A stretch of DNA of 64,000 bases from Algoriphagus sp. (GCA_021298245.1 JAJTDZ010000001.1:62001-126000); one strand, 5' to 3'. Numbered from the stretch's first letter, positions 34,640 through 44,981 are shown. The notes: generated by a model from the letters alone, not told the origin. Made by a program: numbers and translations.

Positions 34640-37093
34640 CTATTGCTCAATCAAGTTGATAAATAATTTGATTGCTCCCGGGACCCCAGCAGGTAATTGC
34701 CTAAAAAAGGAAAGGCCGGTATATACATAGGTACCTTCCCCTACCTTGGCAGTGATTAAGGAGCCTGTATTCGTTGCTTCCCCAGGGTCCTGCAAGGTCA
34801 AGGGACTTTCGTAGTGTTCGTCTACCTTGGAGGCAAAATAGAGTCCTCGTTCTTGTACCCAACCCTCAAAATCCTTCGCATTTATTGGATTCGGAGTGCG
34901 AAGCAAACCATGCTTCCAATCTGCTAAGACAGGAGACCCTTCTACCGTCACCCGATCTCGACCAATGATAAAGGGATAAGGACCTAAATTGGAGGTGACC
35001 AAAGGGCTACTGGTGTTGTATTGCAGGATTAAATTGCCTCCAGCTTTCACATATTCTAGCAAGACCTGCTGTTTGCTTGCTAAGAAATCTTGGGTATTGT
35101 ACGCACGAATCCCCACTACTATCGCTTGAAACTCCTTCAGTTGCTCTATTTCCAAATTTTGCTCTCCTAGGAAACTCACTTGATATCCCAAGGATGTTAA
35201 GACATCAGGAACTTCATCTCCTGCTCCTTCTATGTAACCTATTTTTCCTCCAGAAACATTCCAATCTTCCTGGATTAGTTGGATTTGAGCAGAGGTAAAA
35301 TAAGTCAAATTAGGAATATGAGGATAGGTAATAGGATGAACAACCTGGTCAAAAACTTGATCAGCTGTACTCCTAAAACGAGCGGTTATGTTTTGCTTTC
35401 CATTTTGTCCTCGTAGAAAAGTGATGGTGTACCTACGCTGTTTTTGAGTGGGGAATTCTTCAACCTTTAGTACCTTAAATTGATTGGTATTTAAGCCTTC
35501 AAATTCCAATTTCCCTTCAAGCAATTGATTTCTGAAGTTGACCGTAACGATTAGTGTCGAATCTGCCCCAGGAACAAGGAAAATCAACTCTTTCGAAAGG
35601 GAAAGGTCAACTTCAGGGACTACAGTATAAGGCTGTTTCACTTCCCCATCAATAGGATCATTGGATTTGTACTCCAAAGGAAGGCTGAGATTAAAATTCT
35701 GTCCCCCCAACATAAAATTTAGTTCTCCAGCCAATTTTTCCTTAAAGGGCAGGCCGATGTCACGTTGCTTTGAAATTGAAAATTGCGCTCCATCTATTGG
35801 TTCTTTTAGCCAGTAGGGTTGGGAATATTCTTCTTGAATGGGGAGTTCAAAATCTATAGAAAGCCTAGTATTTTCATTTCCTTTAGTATCCTTTCCTGCA
35901 TATGACCTACCGTAAAGTCCCAAAGAAACCCCCGAGATCAATTCTTCCGAGGGGTTAACCAGCAGAAGTTCAGCATCGATCTTTTCGCCTGGATGACCAT
36001 ACTCTTTAGTTCCTACAAATTCCATCTCCAATCCAAGAGAAGAATAAATGAGTTGATCCAATTGGGATAATTTACTTGCCACCCAGGGGGTGTCTGTCTC
36101 TAGCTCAAGGATAGCTTTGCGGATCCGAAGCAAAGCGGGTAGATTTTTGGAAGGCTCTACGAAGTTAAAGTTTTCCAAGAGTTCATCCATTTTAGCTTTC
36201 ACTTCAGCGCCCCCTTGGAGCGAAGCCCAACGACTTTCCATGCCATCGAAGAGGGAATTTACAAAGGGTTCTCCACCTACTTGTTCCAAATAATCCTTGG
36301 CATTTCCAGCTCCTGCGGTAGCTCCAAAGCCCTGAGACTTGTGCATGGTACGGCTGTTGGCAGCGAGTTGGTGGTAGGTTTTGCCTAACAAAGGATTGTA
36401 GCCACCCACTTCTAGAATTCCGTAGCGTTTTCCCGATTCTGGCTCAAATTCACCACGAAAGTTGTAGGCATTGAAAAACAGGCGCTTTGCTTGCCAAGGT
36501 TTCACAAAGACCAACTGTTCTGGAAAAGCCTTGGGATCTCCAGAAAGTGCAAATGCTTCCTCAGCTAAAATGGCAGAGGTGGTATGCTGTCCATGGGTAA
36601 TTCCAGGAGTGGTATTAAATCGCGTGATGATGATATCCGGTTGGAAACTACGGATTGTCCAGACTACATCGGCCAACACTTTTTCTTTATCCCAATTTTG
36701 TAGGGTTTCGGTTGGGTCTTTGCTGTATCCAAAATCGATGGCTCGAGTAAAGTATTGCTTGCCTCCATCTATTGCTCTTGCCTTGATTAATTCTTGGGTG
36801 CGAATTTGGCCCAATTCAATTCCCAATTCCTTGCCAATTAGGTTTTGTCCTCCATCTCCTCGGGTAAGGCTCAAGTAAGCTACTTCCGCATGTTCTCCAT
36901 TGGCCAAGTAGGCGATGAGTCGTGTATTCTCATCGTCTGGATGTGCTGCTACATAGAGCACCCGCTTCGTCTCTCGAAGTTGAAGGAGCTGCTGGTACTG
37001 CTCAGAAGAAGTTATGGATTGGCCGAAGCTTAAGGTGGTAAAAAAGAAAAGAAGGGCTGAGCAATTAAAAAACCTGGAAATAATTGGAATCAT
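34640..37093 (-). CDS. Exported PIG-L (LmbE-like) family deacetylase
   Basis: 817 residues: signal peptide to about residue 24, then a PIG-L zinc deacetylase domain (about 40-300) with the metal motif AHPDDE (50-55), TRGDGGQNLIG, GQIRTQELIKA and HGQHTTSAILA. A middle beta-sandwich-like part follows, and a C-terminal GATase-like stretch (ADVLTSLGYQVSFL-type, AIVVGIRAYNT, YVKAGGNLILQYN). Family members remove acetyl groups from amino sugars such as GlcNAc conjugates. It is followed immediately by the small membrane protein and the SSS symporter, a pairing I recall as frequent in Bacteroidota. It probably works in the periplasm to free a product for uptake. Confidence 0.88.
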   Translation of the reverse strand: MIPIISRFFNCSALLFFFTTLSFGQSITSSEQYQQLLQLRETKRVLYVAAHPDDENTRLIAYLANGEHAEVAYLSLTRGDGGQNLIGKELGIELGQIRTQELIKARAIDGGKQYFTRAIDFGYSKDPTETLQNWDKEKVLADVVWTIRSFQPDIIITRFNTTPGITHGQHTTSAILAEEAFALSGDPKAFPEQLVFVKPWQAKRLFFNAYNFRGEFEPESGKRYGILEVGGYNPLLGKTYHQLAANSRTMHKSQGFGATAGAGNAKDYLEQVGGEPFVNSLFDGMESRWASLQGGAEVKAKMDELLENFNFVEPSKNLPALLRIRKAILELETDTPWVASKLSQLDQLIYSSLGLEMEFVGTKEYGHPGEKIDAELLLVNPSEELISGVSLGLYGRSYAGKDTKGNENTRLSIDFELPIQEEYSQPYWLKEPIDGAQFSISKQRDIGLPFKEKLAGELNFMLGGQNFNLSLPLEYKSNDPIDGEVKQPYTVVPEVDLSLSKELIFLVPGADSTLIVTVNFRNQLLEGKLEFEGLNTNQFKVLKVEEFPTQKQRRYTITFLRGQNGKQNITARFRSTADQVFDQVVHPITYPHIPNLTYFTSAQIQLIQEDWNVSGGKIGYIEGAGDEVPDVLTSLGYQVSFLGEQNLEIEQLKEFQAIVVGIRAYNTQDFLASKQQVLLEYVKAGGNLILQYNTSSPLVTSNLGPYPFIIGRDRVTVEGSPVLADWKHGLLRTPNPINAKDFEGWVQERGLYFASKVDEHYESPLTLQDPGEATNTGSLITAKVGEGTYVYTGLSFFRQLPAGVPGAIKLFINLIEQ

Positions 37094-37222
37094 GGGTTTA
37101 TGGTTCTACTCGATGCAAACTAGTTCAATTCCCTGCAAAATAAAATTGATTTTTGATGAATGTAGAAATAATTGAGCCTGACTTTCAAAACGCTTTCTAT
37201 TTAAATAAAAAGGAGGTAAAAC

Positions 37223-37249
37223 AAAAAAGGCCGGAAAAATCCGGCCTCT
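37223..37249 (-). terminator. Rho-independent terminator behind the TPR gene
   Basis: On the minus strand GAGGCCGG - ATTTTT - CCGGCC followed by six T forms a GC-rich hairpin 19 bases past the TPR stop. Confidence 0.88.
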
Positions 37250-37267
37250 CATGAATAAAATTATTTA

Positions 37268-38476
37268 TTAGTTCTCCTGCCAATTGGGGCCAAGAATTGC
37301 AGATAATTTCTTGTTCATATTTTCTGCTTCAGCAGCATTCTTAAGACGGGTGTAAACCTGAAACAATCTAATTAAGGTATTTACGTCATCAGGTTTAATT
37401 TCAAGTGCTTTACTGAAGTAAGGAATTGTTTGTCTAAACAAATCGTCTATTTGTTTTCCCATTTCTTGTGACTTCTTTTCCCATTCATCATCTGGGAGTG
37501 AATTTAATTCAGTCATTATCTTTTGGGTTTGCTCTAAAATCAAATCTCCCGTGTAGTAGTTTCCTTCAAAGAACATGGGATCAACTTCAACAGATTTTTT
37601 ATAATCCGCCATCGCACCTGCAATATCTCCACCTTTTTCTTTCAAGTACCCAGAACGCAGTAATAATCTAGTATTATTTGGATCTTTTGCTAAGGCATCC
37701 TTGATTTGAGACATGGCTTCATCCATTCTATCTAATTGAAGAAGCAACTGAATTTCGTATTCTGCCAGAATTCTATCTTCAGGATACTCCACTCTTGCTT
37801 TGGTTACCATAGCATATGCAGCTTCAGGATTTTTTTCCTCTGTACTTAAAATTGGAATTAGGGTATAATATGCATTGGTTTTGTTGTAGGTAGGAAGATC
37901 CAATAGGTAACCAAAATGTCTTTTGGCATCTTCAAATCTACCTAAATTATTGGCTAAAAAACCAGCATTGTAATGAGTAGAAGAGTCTGTCTTGTCAATT
38001 TCACCTGCAAGATTGAAAAACTCATAGGACATTTCCAAATCATCCACATTGTATCGCTCAATTGCTTTATCCAAAGAAACATTCTTAAGCGTATTTATTC
38101 CATATGGTCGTAAATTATCTGGCATTCCGTTAACCTCTTCCCCAAAGAGTACTTTTCCTAATGGGCTAGTTTTACTATCACCTGCCATTTCTATGGTTTT
38201 GTTGAAGGTAGCTAAAGCTTGGTTTCCTATTTCCAAGGTTTCTTTGGTATTTGAGGAATCACTACCAAACATTTTGGTTTGAATCTGTGCTTTCAACAAA
38301 AAGGTGGCAGGATCCCCACTAGTCTCAGGATTGGTTATAGCCCCTTCTATTGCGGTCAAGGCGGTTTGCAAATTTCCAGTTTTAAATCCCTTCTCTGCTT
38401 CTTTTACTACTTTCTTTTGTCCAAAAGCAAAAGTAGCTGCTGCCATCAATGCGAGGGATAAAATGAGCTTTTTCAT
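37268..38476 (-). CDS. Exported tetratricopeptide-repeat protein downstream of gyrA
   Basis: 402 residues with a clear signal peptide (ALMAAATFAFGQ, cleavage about residue 19). TPR units are spread over residues 20-390 (for example THYNAGFLANNLGRFEDAKRH; GDIAGAMADYKKSVEVDPMFF; IPYFSKALEIKPDDVNTL). It starts 21 bases behind gyrA and ends at a hairpin, so it is probably co-transcribed with gyrA. Function unknown; likely a periplasmic scaffold. Confidence 0.88.
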   Translation of the reverse strand: MKKLILSLALMAAATFAFGQKKVVKEAEKGFKTGNLQTALTAIEGAITNPETSGDPATFLLKAQIQTKMFGSDSSNTKETLEIGNQALATFNKTIEMAGDSKTSPLGKVLFGEEVNGMPDNLRPYGINTLKNVSLDKAIERYNVDDLEMSYEFFNLAGEIDKTDSSTHYNAGFLANNLGRFEDAKRHFGYLLDLPTYNKTNAYYTLIPILSTEEKNPEAAYAMVTKARVEYPEDRILAEYEIQLLLQLDRMDEAMSQIKDALAKDPNNTRLLLRSGYLKEKGGDIAGAMADYKKSVEVDPMFFEGNYYTGDLILEQTQKIMTELNSLPDDEWEKKSQEMGKQIDDLFRQTIPYFSKALEIKPDDVNTLIRLFQVYTRLKNAAEAENMNKKLSAILGPNWQEN

Positions 38477-38497
38477 TCGTCTTTTAGTTTGTGTAAA

Positions 38498-41026
38498 TTA
38501 TTCGGTTGATTCTACTGATGATTCGGGTAATTCAGGAGATTCAGGCGAAATATCGGAAGAATCTGAAAGTTCTTCCTCATCTATTGAAATTTTTTCGACA
38601 GAGGATATCTCATCTCCTTCTCCTACTTTAATCAAACGCACCCCTTGTGTAGCTCTTCCCATTACGCGAAGCTCATCCATGGAAATGCGGATGGTAATTC
38701 CAGATTTATTGATAATCATCAAATCATCTGTATCTACTACTTCTTTTATAGCCACCAATGAACCGGTTTTATCCGTGACATTCATGGCTTTTACTCCTTT
38801 TCCACCTCGATTGGTGATTCTGTATTCGTCAAGGTCGGAACGTTTTCCATAACCCTTCTCTGATACTACCAATAGAGTAGCATTTTCTTCAGACGCACAA
38901 ACCATGCCAATCACAAAATCTGATTTATCGGTAAGCGTTATCGCCTTCACACCTGTAGCAGTTCTTCCCATAGGACGGACTGCAGACTCATGGAAGTGGA
39001 TGGCTCTACCCGATTTAGCTGCAATCACAATGTGCTGATCCCCATTGGTTTTGGCCACATAAACCAACTGATCATCTTCTCTAAAATTAAGTGCTATGAT
39101 GCCATTGGTTCGGGGCCTAGAATATTGCTCCAAGGTAGTCTTCTTAATCACACCTTGCTTAGTCACCATGACCAAATAGTGATTGTTGATGTAATCCTGA
39201 TCCTCAAGATTTTCTACTTGAATGATGGACCTGATCTTATCATCTTGTGTGATATTGATCAAATTTTGTATTGGACGACCCTTGGACGTCTTGGATCCCT
39301 CTGGAATAGCATAGGTTTTCAGCCAAAACAACTTGCCCTTGTCGGTAAATATCAATAAGTAGTTGTGTGTAGAAGCGGTAAACAGGTACTCTGTCCAATC
39401 GTCTTCCTTGGTAGCTACTCCCCTAGATCCTACTCCTCCTCTACCTTGGGTACGGTATTCTGTCAAAGCAGTACGCTTGACATATCCTTGATGAGATACA
39501 GTGATGACCACTTCCTCATTAGGAATCATATCTTCGTAACTAAAATCCTCTGCATTGTGCTCAATTTCCGTGCGTCGATCATCCGCATAGCGATCTTTCA
39601 TTTCCTGAAGCTCTGATTTGATGATCTCCATACGCTTCGCTTCGTCACCAAGAATAGCTTTCAATTCCTCAATCAAGGCCATGATTTGCTTGTATTCCTC
39701 GATGATTTTTTCTCTCTCCATGCCTGTAAGGCGCTGAAGTCGCATATCCAAGATAGCTTTGGCTTGTATTTCACTTAATTCAAAGCGCTCCATCAAGGAA
39801 TTACGTGCAGTTTCGGGATCTGCAGAATTTCGAATCAACGCAATTACCTCGTCCAAGTGATCTAAAGCAATTAGATAGCCCTGTAAAATATGGGCTCTTT
39901 TTTCTGCTTCTTGAAGTTCAAACTCTGTCCTTCTGACAACCACTTCGTGGCGATGGGCCACGTAGTGAACGATCAAATCCTTAAGATTCAAGGTTTGTGG
40001 CCTTCCCTTGACGAGAGCCACATTATTTACTGAGAAAGAAGTCTGTAAAGGGGTTTGCTTGTACAGATTGTTTAATACCACACTCGCTACTGCATCCCTT
40101 TTCAATTCGTAAACGATGCGCATTCCAGAACGATCCGATTCGTCTCGGATCGCAGAAATTCCTTCGATTTTCTTTTCATTAATCAATTGCGCTGTCTTCT
40201 CCACCATGCTGGCCTTATTTACCATGTAGGGGATTTCGGTAATGACGATCATTTCTTTTGCGCCATTTTCCTTGATCTCTACGTTGGCTTTACCTCTCAG
40301 TACGATCCTTCCTCTTCCCGTTTCGAAAGCAGCTTTTACTCCATTGTATCCGTAAATAATCCCTCCTGTAGGGAAATCTGGCGCAGTGATATAATTCATC
40401 AACTCTGCCACTGTAATTTCTTTGTTATCGATGTAGGCTACGATACCATCAATAACTTCTCCCAAATTGTGCGGTGCCATGTTGGTGGCCATACCTACCG
40501 CAATACCGGATGCTCCATTTAACAAGAGTGCAGGCACCTTAGCAGGGAGCACGGTAGGCTCCTTCAAGGAGTCATCAAAATTAAATTGAAAGTCAACGGT
40601 TTCTTTGTTGATATCTACCAAAAGTTCCTCGGCGATTCGCTTTAGTCTCGCTTCGGTATAACGCATGGCCGCAGCATTGTCTCCATCTACAGATCCAAAG
40701 TTACCTTGCCCGTCTACAAGGGTATAGCGCAAAGACCAATCTTGAGCCATGCGAACCATAGTTTCATAGACGGCTGAGTCTCCATGAGGATGGTATTTTC
40801 CTAATACCTCTCCAACAATTCTGGCTGATTTTTTATGGGGTTTGTTGTGTAAAACACCCAATTCCTGCATTCCAAAAAGAATACGTCGGTGAACGGGTTT
40901 GAGTCCATCTCGGACATCTGGAAGTGCTCTGGAAACAATCACTGACATCGAATAATCGATGTAGGCGCCTCGCATTTCCTCTTCAATATTAATAGGGATA
41001 ATATGCTCGTTTTCTCCTTGGGCCAT
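38498..41026 (-). CDS. gyrA: DNA gyrase subunit A
   Basis: 842 residues. The winged-helix/tower breakage-reunion domain has the active tyrosine Tyr123 ([10 protein letters not shown]). The quinolone region [13 protein letters not shown] carries Ser84 and Glu88 (E. coli 83/87), so the main resistance position is the susceptible Ser. The C-terminal beta-pinwheel contains the GyrA box ([11 protein letters not shown], with a QGRGG core) and repeated blades ([24 protein letters not shown]). The last 25 residues are a Ser/Glu/Asp-rich acidic tail, known in gyrase to tune supercoiling. The 5' leader contains an inverted repeat. Confidence 0.96.
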   Translation of the reverse strand: MAQGENEHIIPINIEEEMRGAYIDYSMSVIVSRALPDVRDGLKPVHRRILFGMQELGVLHNKPHKKSARIVGEVLGKYHPHGDSAVYETMVRMAQDWSLRYTLVDGQGNFGSVDGDNAAAMRYTEARLKRIAEELLVDINKETVDFQFNFDDSLKEPTVLPAKVPALLLNGASGIAVGMATNMAPHNLGEVIDGIVAYIDNKEITVAELMNYITAPDFPTGGIIYGYNGVKAAFETGRGRIVLRGKANVEIKENGAKEMIVITEIPYMVNKASMVEKTAQLINEKKIEGISAIRDESDRSGMRIVYELKRDAVASVVLNNLYKQTPLQTSFSVNNVALVKGRPQTLNLKDLIVHYVAHRHEVVVRRTEFELQEAEKRAHILQGYLIALDHLDEVIALIRNSADPETARNSLMERFELSEIQAKAILDMRLQRLTGMEREKIIEEYKQIMALIEELKAILGDEAKRMEIIKSELQEMKDRYADDRRTEIEHNAEDFSYEDMIPNEEVVITVSHQGYVKRTALTEYRTQGRGGVGSRGVATKEDDWTEYLFTASTHNYLLIFTDKGKLFWLKTYAIPEGSKTSKGRPIQNLINITQDDKIRSIIQVENLEDQDYINNHYLVMVTKQGVIKKTTLEQYSRPRTNGIIALNFREDDQLVYVAKTNGDQHIVIAAKSGRAIHFHESAVRPMGRTATGVKAITLTDKSDFVIGMVCASEENATLLVVSEKGYGKRSDLDEYRITNRGGKGVKAMNVTDKTGSLVAIKEVVDTDDLMIINKSGITIRISMDELRVMGRATQGVRLIKVGEGDEISSVEKISIDEEELSDSSDISPESPELPESSVESTE

Positions 41027-41032
41027 AACTTG

Positions 41033-41096
41033 CTAACTAGGGGGTAATTTTAGTCTGCAAGATAGTAAAAAGCACTCGGGAATAAAACCTAGTTAG
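41033..41096. repeat. Inverted repeat in the gyrA leader
   Basis: CTAACTAGG (41033-41041) and CCTAGTTAG (41088-41096) are a perfect 9-bp inverted repeat with a 46-base loop. On the minus strand a promoter-like TATCTTGC (41064-41057; one or two mismatches to TAnnTTTG) lies between the arms. It may be an operator or supercoiling-sensitive structure, or chance. Confidence 0.4.
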
Positions 41097-41123
41097 TCTT
41101 CCATTTCCTCATAATTTTTATCA

Positions 41124-42143
41124 TTACCACTGACCAACCTTTCGGTTTTGAAGATTAAAAATAGAACTACCTCTGTATTCTACATTATTGTGCATATGCT
41201 TCATCACGACTCCACAACCTTGAATCTTACACATTTTTGTTCCTGGCATGCGCATAGAAATACCAGCTTTTATTCCCACTTGTCGCTGATCTAAAGGAAA
41301 TGGGTAAAGAGCTTTGTTTCCATTGACTAGGGACCTGAGTTCCACCTCTCCTTTCAAAAATATAGAGGCATATTCTGATAGGTCGTATTCTAACCTGATA
41401 GCTGCACCATATGTAAACTGCCCAGATGCCAATTGTAACGTGGGTAAGTAAGCTTTAGGAACCAGTATTTCTTGAGATTTTATGCTTGCTTGGCCTACTT
41501 TCCCCTCTATAGCGATGCGCCAAGGATAATTTTGATCAAGGCGCTGGTTCAACTCACGCTCCATCCTCAAAGAAAGATCTTGGTTGACTCCTCCAATATA
41601 TTTATTGTATTTTCTCTTTAAAAAAAAACTCCTACGATTTGCATCAAAAAGGATCAATCCAGCTGAGGCATAATAAGAATTCAATCGGTAGGAAGATCCA
41701 TTAAAGGCTACCTCATAGCCAGCCCCTTGAAGTGGAGCTAATACTCCTCGCTCCATGCCATATCCCCCTCCCAAGGTGATTATATTGAAGAGATTAAGAC
41801 GGACACCTGCTTCTAAACTAGGTGCCACCCAACCCATACTCCTCAAAGAAAGAGTATCTGGAAGTGGAAATAGACCGTATTCCACATTTTGGTATTGGGT
41901 AATAGGATAGCGCTGACCATTCTCTTTATAAAATTCAGTAGTAGCCTCGTACAGGCCTACACCAGAGGATATTTCAAAGGAAAACATTTCCTGAATGCTT
42001 CTAAATGCATTCCCCAAACTAGATTCACTTTTGCGGTTTTTTGCTTTTTTACTAATTCCAAAAATATCTTCGTCTTGCGCCAATCCCGGTAAAGAAATTA
42101 TACACAAAACACAGGTAGTCAGAAGGGATCCTAGTTTATTCAT
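41124..42143 (-). CDS. Outer-membrane beta-barrel-like protein with a C-terminal Cys/His motif
   Basis: 339 residues with signal peptide (cleaved after LPGLAQ). Alternating amphipathic strands and aromatic girdle residues follow through about residue 300 (VGLYEATTEFY; APSLEAGVRLNLFNIITLGGGYG; FTYGAAIRLEYDLSEYASIFL). Unusually for a barrel, it then continues with CKIQGCGVVMKHMH: Cys305-X4-Cys310-X5-His316-X-His318, and a polar tail. That tail could bind metal or heme or anchor a partner. I think similar tails occur in other Cytophagales proteins but cannot name the family. Single gene upstream of gyrA in the same direction. Confidence 0.75.
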   Translation of the reverse strand: MNKLGSLLTTCVLCIISLPGLAQDEDIFGISKKAKNRKSESSLGNAFRSIQEMFSFEISSGVGLYEATTEFYKENGQRYPITQYQNVEYGLFPLPDTLSLRSMGWVAPSLEAGVRLNLFNIITLGGGYGMERGVLAPLQGAGYEVAFNGSSYRLNSYYASAGLILFDANRRSFFLKRKYNKYIGGVNQDLSLRMERELNQRLDQNYPWRIAIEGKVGQASIKSQEILVPKAYLPTLQLASGQFTYGAAIRLEYDLSEYASIFLKGEVELRSLVNGNKALYPFPLDQRQVGIKAGISMRMPGTKMCKIQGCGVVMKHMHNNVEYRGSSIFNLQNRKVGQW

Positions 42144-42239
42144 ACATCACTAACGCTGCCTTAGTAGTTTTGGTGTAAAAAAATTCTATTCCCCAAGCTC
42201 TCTTTCCTTAGATGAGATCATTTAATTATTTTTTTCCAA

Positions 42240-42779
42240 TCAGGGTTTCTTTTTTTTCAACTTTTCCACTTCCTGATCCAATTTTATTCTCATGGCAGGG
42301 TTATTTTTCAATTCCTCGGAAATTTGCTGGTAAAGGTCAATGCCTAAAAATTTTTCATCTTGAATTAGCCCTGCCTGATAGGTAATAACCATCTGCTGCA
42401 AACTGTCCTGCGCCTCCATTACTTTAGCAAATGCAGCTCTTTCTTCTTCGGTCAATTTTATACCAGCTTCTTTACTTGCATTTCCCCAAGCCGCCTTGAT
42501 GGTATTGTAACGGGCCCCAGTCCCAAAAGCAGCGTTTCCTTTAATAAGTGTCTTCAGCTCTTCTGATTTCTTAGCTAAAAATTCAGCGGTCATTATTTCC
42601 ACTTTAGCGTACTTGGACCAATCCAAGTCAGTGAGCTCAACTACTTTTTCTTCTACCTGGGCACACACTTTTGTCGCACTTGCCAAAGAAATTAAAGCAA
42701 AAATGAAAATGGATTTTTTAATAAGGTTCCCCAGGTTAAGAAACTGAGTAGTGATGGCACAAATGATTAGGTGTTTCAT
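42240..42779 (-). CDS. Exported hypothetical protein coupled to rpe
   Basis: 179 residues. The N-terminus is odd: about 19 residues precede an ordinary signal peptide (LIKKSIFIFALISLASATKVCAQ, shown in part), so the true start may be near residue 18-20, but no ATG lies there. Its ATG shares one base with the rpe stop (TAATG), which argues for coupled initiation at the given start. The mature part is helical and charged (SKYAKVEIMTAEFLAKKSEEL; EEERAAFAKVMEAQ) and ends in a Lys-rich tail. Family not recognised. Confidence 0.65.
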   Translation of the reverse strand: MKHLIICAITTQFLNLGNLIKKSIFIFALISLASATKVCAQVEEKVVELTDLDWSKYAKVEIMTAEFLAKKSEELKTLIKGNAAFGTGARYNTIKAAWGNASKEAGIKLTEEERAAFAKVMEAQDSLQQMVITYQAGLIQDEKFLGIDLYQQISEELKNNPAMRIKLDQEVEKLKKKKP

Positions 42780-43366
42780 TACTTTATTCGCTTCAAGTCA
42801 GCTATACAAGCAAGTGGGTCGTTCGCCTTAAAAATGTAGCTTCCTGCAACCAAAATATCCGCACCAGCCTGGATCAAACGACTGGCCTGTTGGTCACCGA
42901 TTCCCCCATCTACTTCTATCTTAGCTTTACTGCCTTTTCTAAGAAGTAGTTCTTTTAATTCACTCACCTTTGCGTAGCTAGTTTCCATAAACTTTTGCCC
43001 TCCAAAACCTGGATTTACGGACATCACACAAATCAAGTCTACTTCTAAAACAACTTCCTTCAATAACGAAATGGGGCTCTCTGGATTTATGGCTACACCC
43101 GCCTTGGCTCCTAGGCTTCGAATTTCATTAAGTGTCTCAGAAAGACGATCAGTAGCCTCTACATGCACCGTAAGGCTATCTGCACCTGCTTTTCTAAAGG
43201 CCGCTAAGTAAGTGACCGGAATACCAAAAGAAATGTTGGGGACAAAAACACCATCCATGACATCCACGTGAATGTAATCTGCCTCCGAGACATTAAGCAT
43301 TTCAACGTCCCTTTGAAGATTCGCAAAATCGGCTGCTAAAATGGATGGGGCAACAAGTGGATACAT
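42779..43366 (-). CDS. rpe: Ribulose-phosphate 3-epimerase with an internal in-frame deletion
   Basis: This pentose-phosphate TIM-barrel enzyme has only 195 residues (usual about 217). It begins with the family start (APSILAADFANLQRD) and has the metal ligands His33 and Asp35 in HVDVMDG, then FVPNISFG, SVNPGFGGQ and EVDGG with the second catalytic Asp. Between GIPVT (residues 48-52) and YLAAFRKAGAD the segment that should hold strand 3 with the VHLM motif, which carries the third metal ligand, is missing: about 22 residues, in frame. The product is therefore probably inactive, unless the gap is a sequence error. The gene overlaps the next hypothetical gene by one base. Confidence 0.88.
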   Translation of the reverse strand: MYPLVAPSILAADFANLQRDVEMLNVSEADYIHVDVMDGVFVPNISFGIPVTYLAAFRKAGADSLTVHVEATDRLSETLNEIRSLGAKAGVAINPESPISLLKEVVLEVDLICVMSVNPGFGGQKFMETSYAKVSELKELLLRKGSKAKIEVDGGIGDQQASRLIQAGADILVAGSYIFKANDPLACIADLKRIK

Positions 43367-43418
43367 AGGTTAAAATAGGAATACAAATCAAGGGAAAAAG
43401 GAGCGTTTGACCAAAAAA

Positions 43419-44981
43419 CTAGGGTTTTATAAGTTTTAATGTTCCCACCTGTTTTTTGTCAAAAAGTTGAATAATAAATATCCCCGAAGGTAAGCCCGGA
43501 AGGGTTATTTCAAAGGGTATTGACGAAGAAATCCTATTGACTTTTTGATCGTAAAACACTCTTCCAGCAGGGTCAATTAGTCTAACCACAAGCTCAAGTT
43601 CTTTTCCAAACAGGATAGAAACTTGCTCAGAAGTCATGGGATTGGGGAAAATGCTCCAAGAGTAAGGCTCAGTTGCAGAAATTCCCAAGAGTTCTCCATA
43701 ATAGGCCAGTCTAAAATTAGGAATTCCATATCCCAATGCATTGTCAGGCTGAGCATATTGGCTTCCACTTTTAACCAAGCTTTTCCATAGGTCGTCCTTT
43801 GTCCAAGAAGGTTTGGCTTCCCACAGTCCTGCAGCTAGTGCGGCAAGCTGTGGTGCTGAGAAAGAAGTTCCCGCAGCAGCCCCCACTGCACCATTCGAAC
43901 GGATCAAGGAAGGCCCCTGTCCAAAAGCTACCAATTCAGGCTTAATTCTTCCGTCAGCTGTTGGGCTTTGGAGCTAAAAGGGGGAAGGGTCGACGATGAG
44001 GTTACGGGACCCACTATTCACCACTAGAATTCCTTTTTTACCAGCAATGGCGGCTCCTTGGGTGACATAGGTACTTTTACCATCCAATTGGCTTGTAGTA
44101 TAATTCATGCCAGGGTCATCAAAATCCACGTATCCCAAAGAGCTATTGATGATATCTACACCCATACTATCAGCAAATTCTGCCGCTCGAATCCAATTGA
44201 ATTCCTCGATTTTATACTCTGTGGCTTCGTCTTCGGTTAGGGCTAAGATGACCTGGGCATTGTAAGCGCCAGAAACCAAGACACCAGGCTGATTGGCCAA
44301 AATGAGAGAAGCCACATTGGTTCCGTGTTGATTTTTTGAGTAGACATCCTTATTCCATGGCCTCACTACATCTAATTCTCCTTGAATTTGTTTGTTGGCA
44401 AAGAGGTGAGCAAAGGCGGGCGATTCTTTCATCCCTGGAAATCCAGCATCAAAAATGGCTACAAGAACCCCTTTACCGGTAAATCCTGCCTTGTGCATGT
44501 CGGGAATACCAATCAATTGATTTTGAAAATCATAGGTATTGCTTTGATTTTCCATAACCCTATTCGCCCACTTGGAGGAAGGGGGAAGACTATCCAAGCG
44601 ATTTCCAGTTCTTGAATAAAATCCCTTTGCTACCAATTCTACTTTTTTGACATAAGGTAAGGCTTGCAGGACCTTACTCTTTTCAGAATCTGTCACCACT
44701 ACTGCTGCATTCATCCATTTGCTGGTATACAGGACCTCTTGAATGTGTGGAAGTATACCCAAAATGTATTTTGAGGCTACTGGAAAATCCAAACTATCGA
44801 AGGGGATTTTATCCCTATTTCTTCTCAAAATTGATTTTTGGGCAAGAAATTTTTCTGGATTAGAAAGCGAAAAGTTTGTCTGTGGTTTGTAAGTAAAAAA
44901 TACAGCATACCTATCCTGAGCATTTCCATGAAGAATACCAAGAGTTAGAAATAAGAAAAAAAGTCCTAATCTAGCAAGCAT
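43419..44981 (-). pseudogene. S8 (subtilisin) peptidase with type IX sorting domain, disrupted
   Basis: One reading frame is split by an in-frame TAG at 43974-43976. The N-terminal part (signal peptide ending GNAQ; propeptide; FDAGFPG with catalytic Asp; QHGTNVAS with catalytic His) stops soon after ILVVNS. The remainder holds GTSFSAPQ with catalytic Ser and a C-terminal type IX secretion sorting domain (WSIFPNPM ... GTLKLIKP). Just upstream of the break the +1 frame reads VGPVTSSSTLPPFSSK, the expected next strand. So the native frame is lost after ILVVNS, where a block including the oxyanion Asn (NSAGN in relatives) is absent, and is regained after SSK by loss of about one base. Two lesions lie within 60 bases. 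Confidence 0.85.

Noticed and set aside
38498-41026. Quinolone-resistance change in gyrA
   Set aside because: The key position is Ser (84). Glu at 88 in place of Asp is conservative and probably natural for the lineage.
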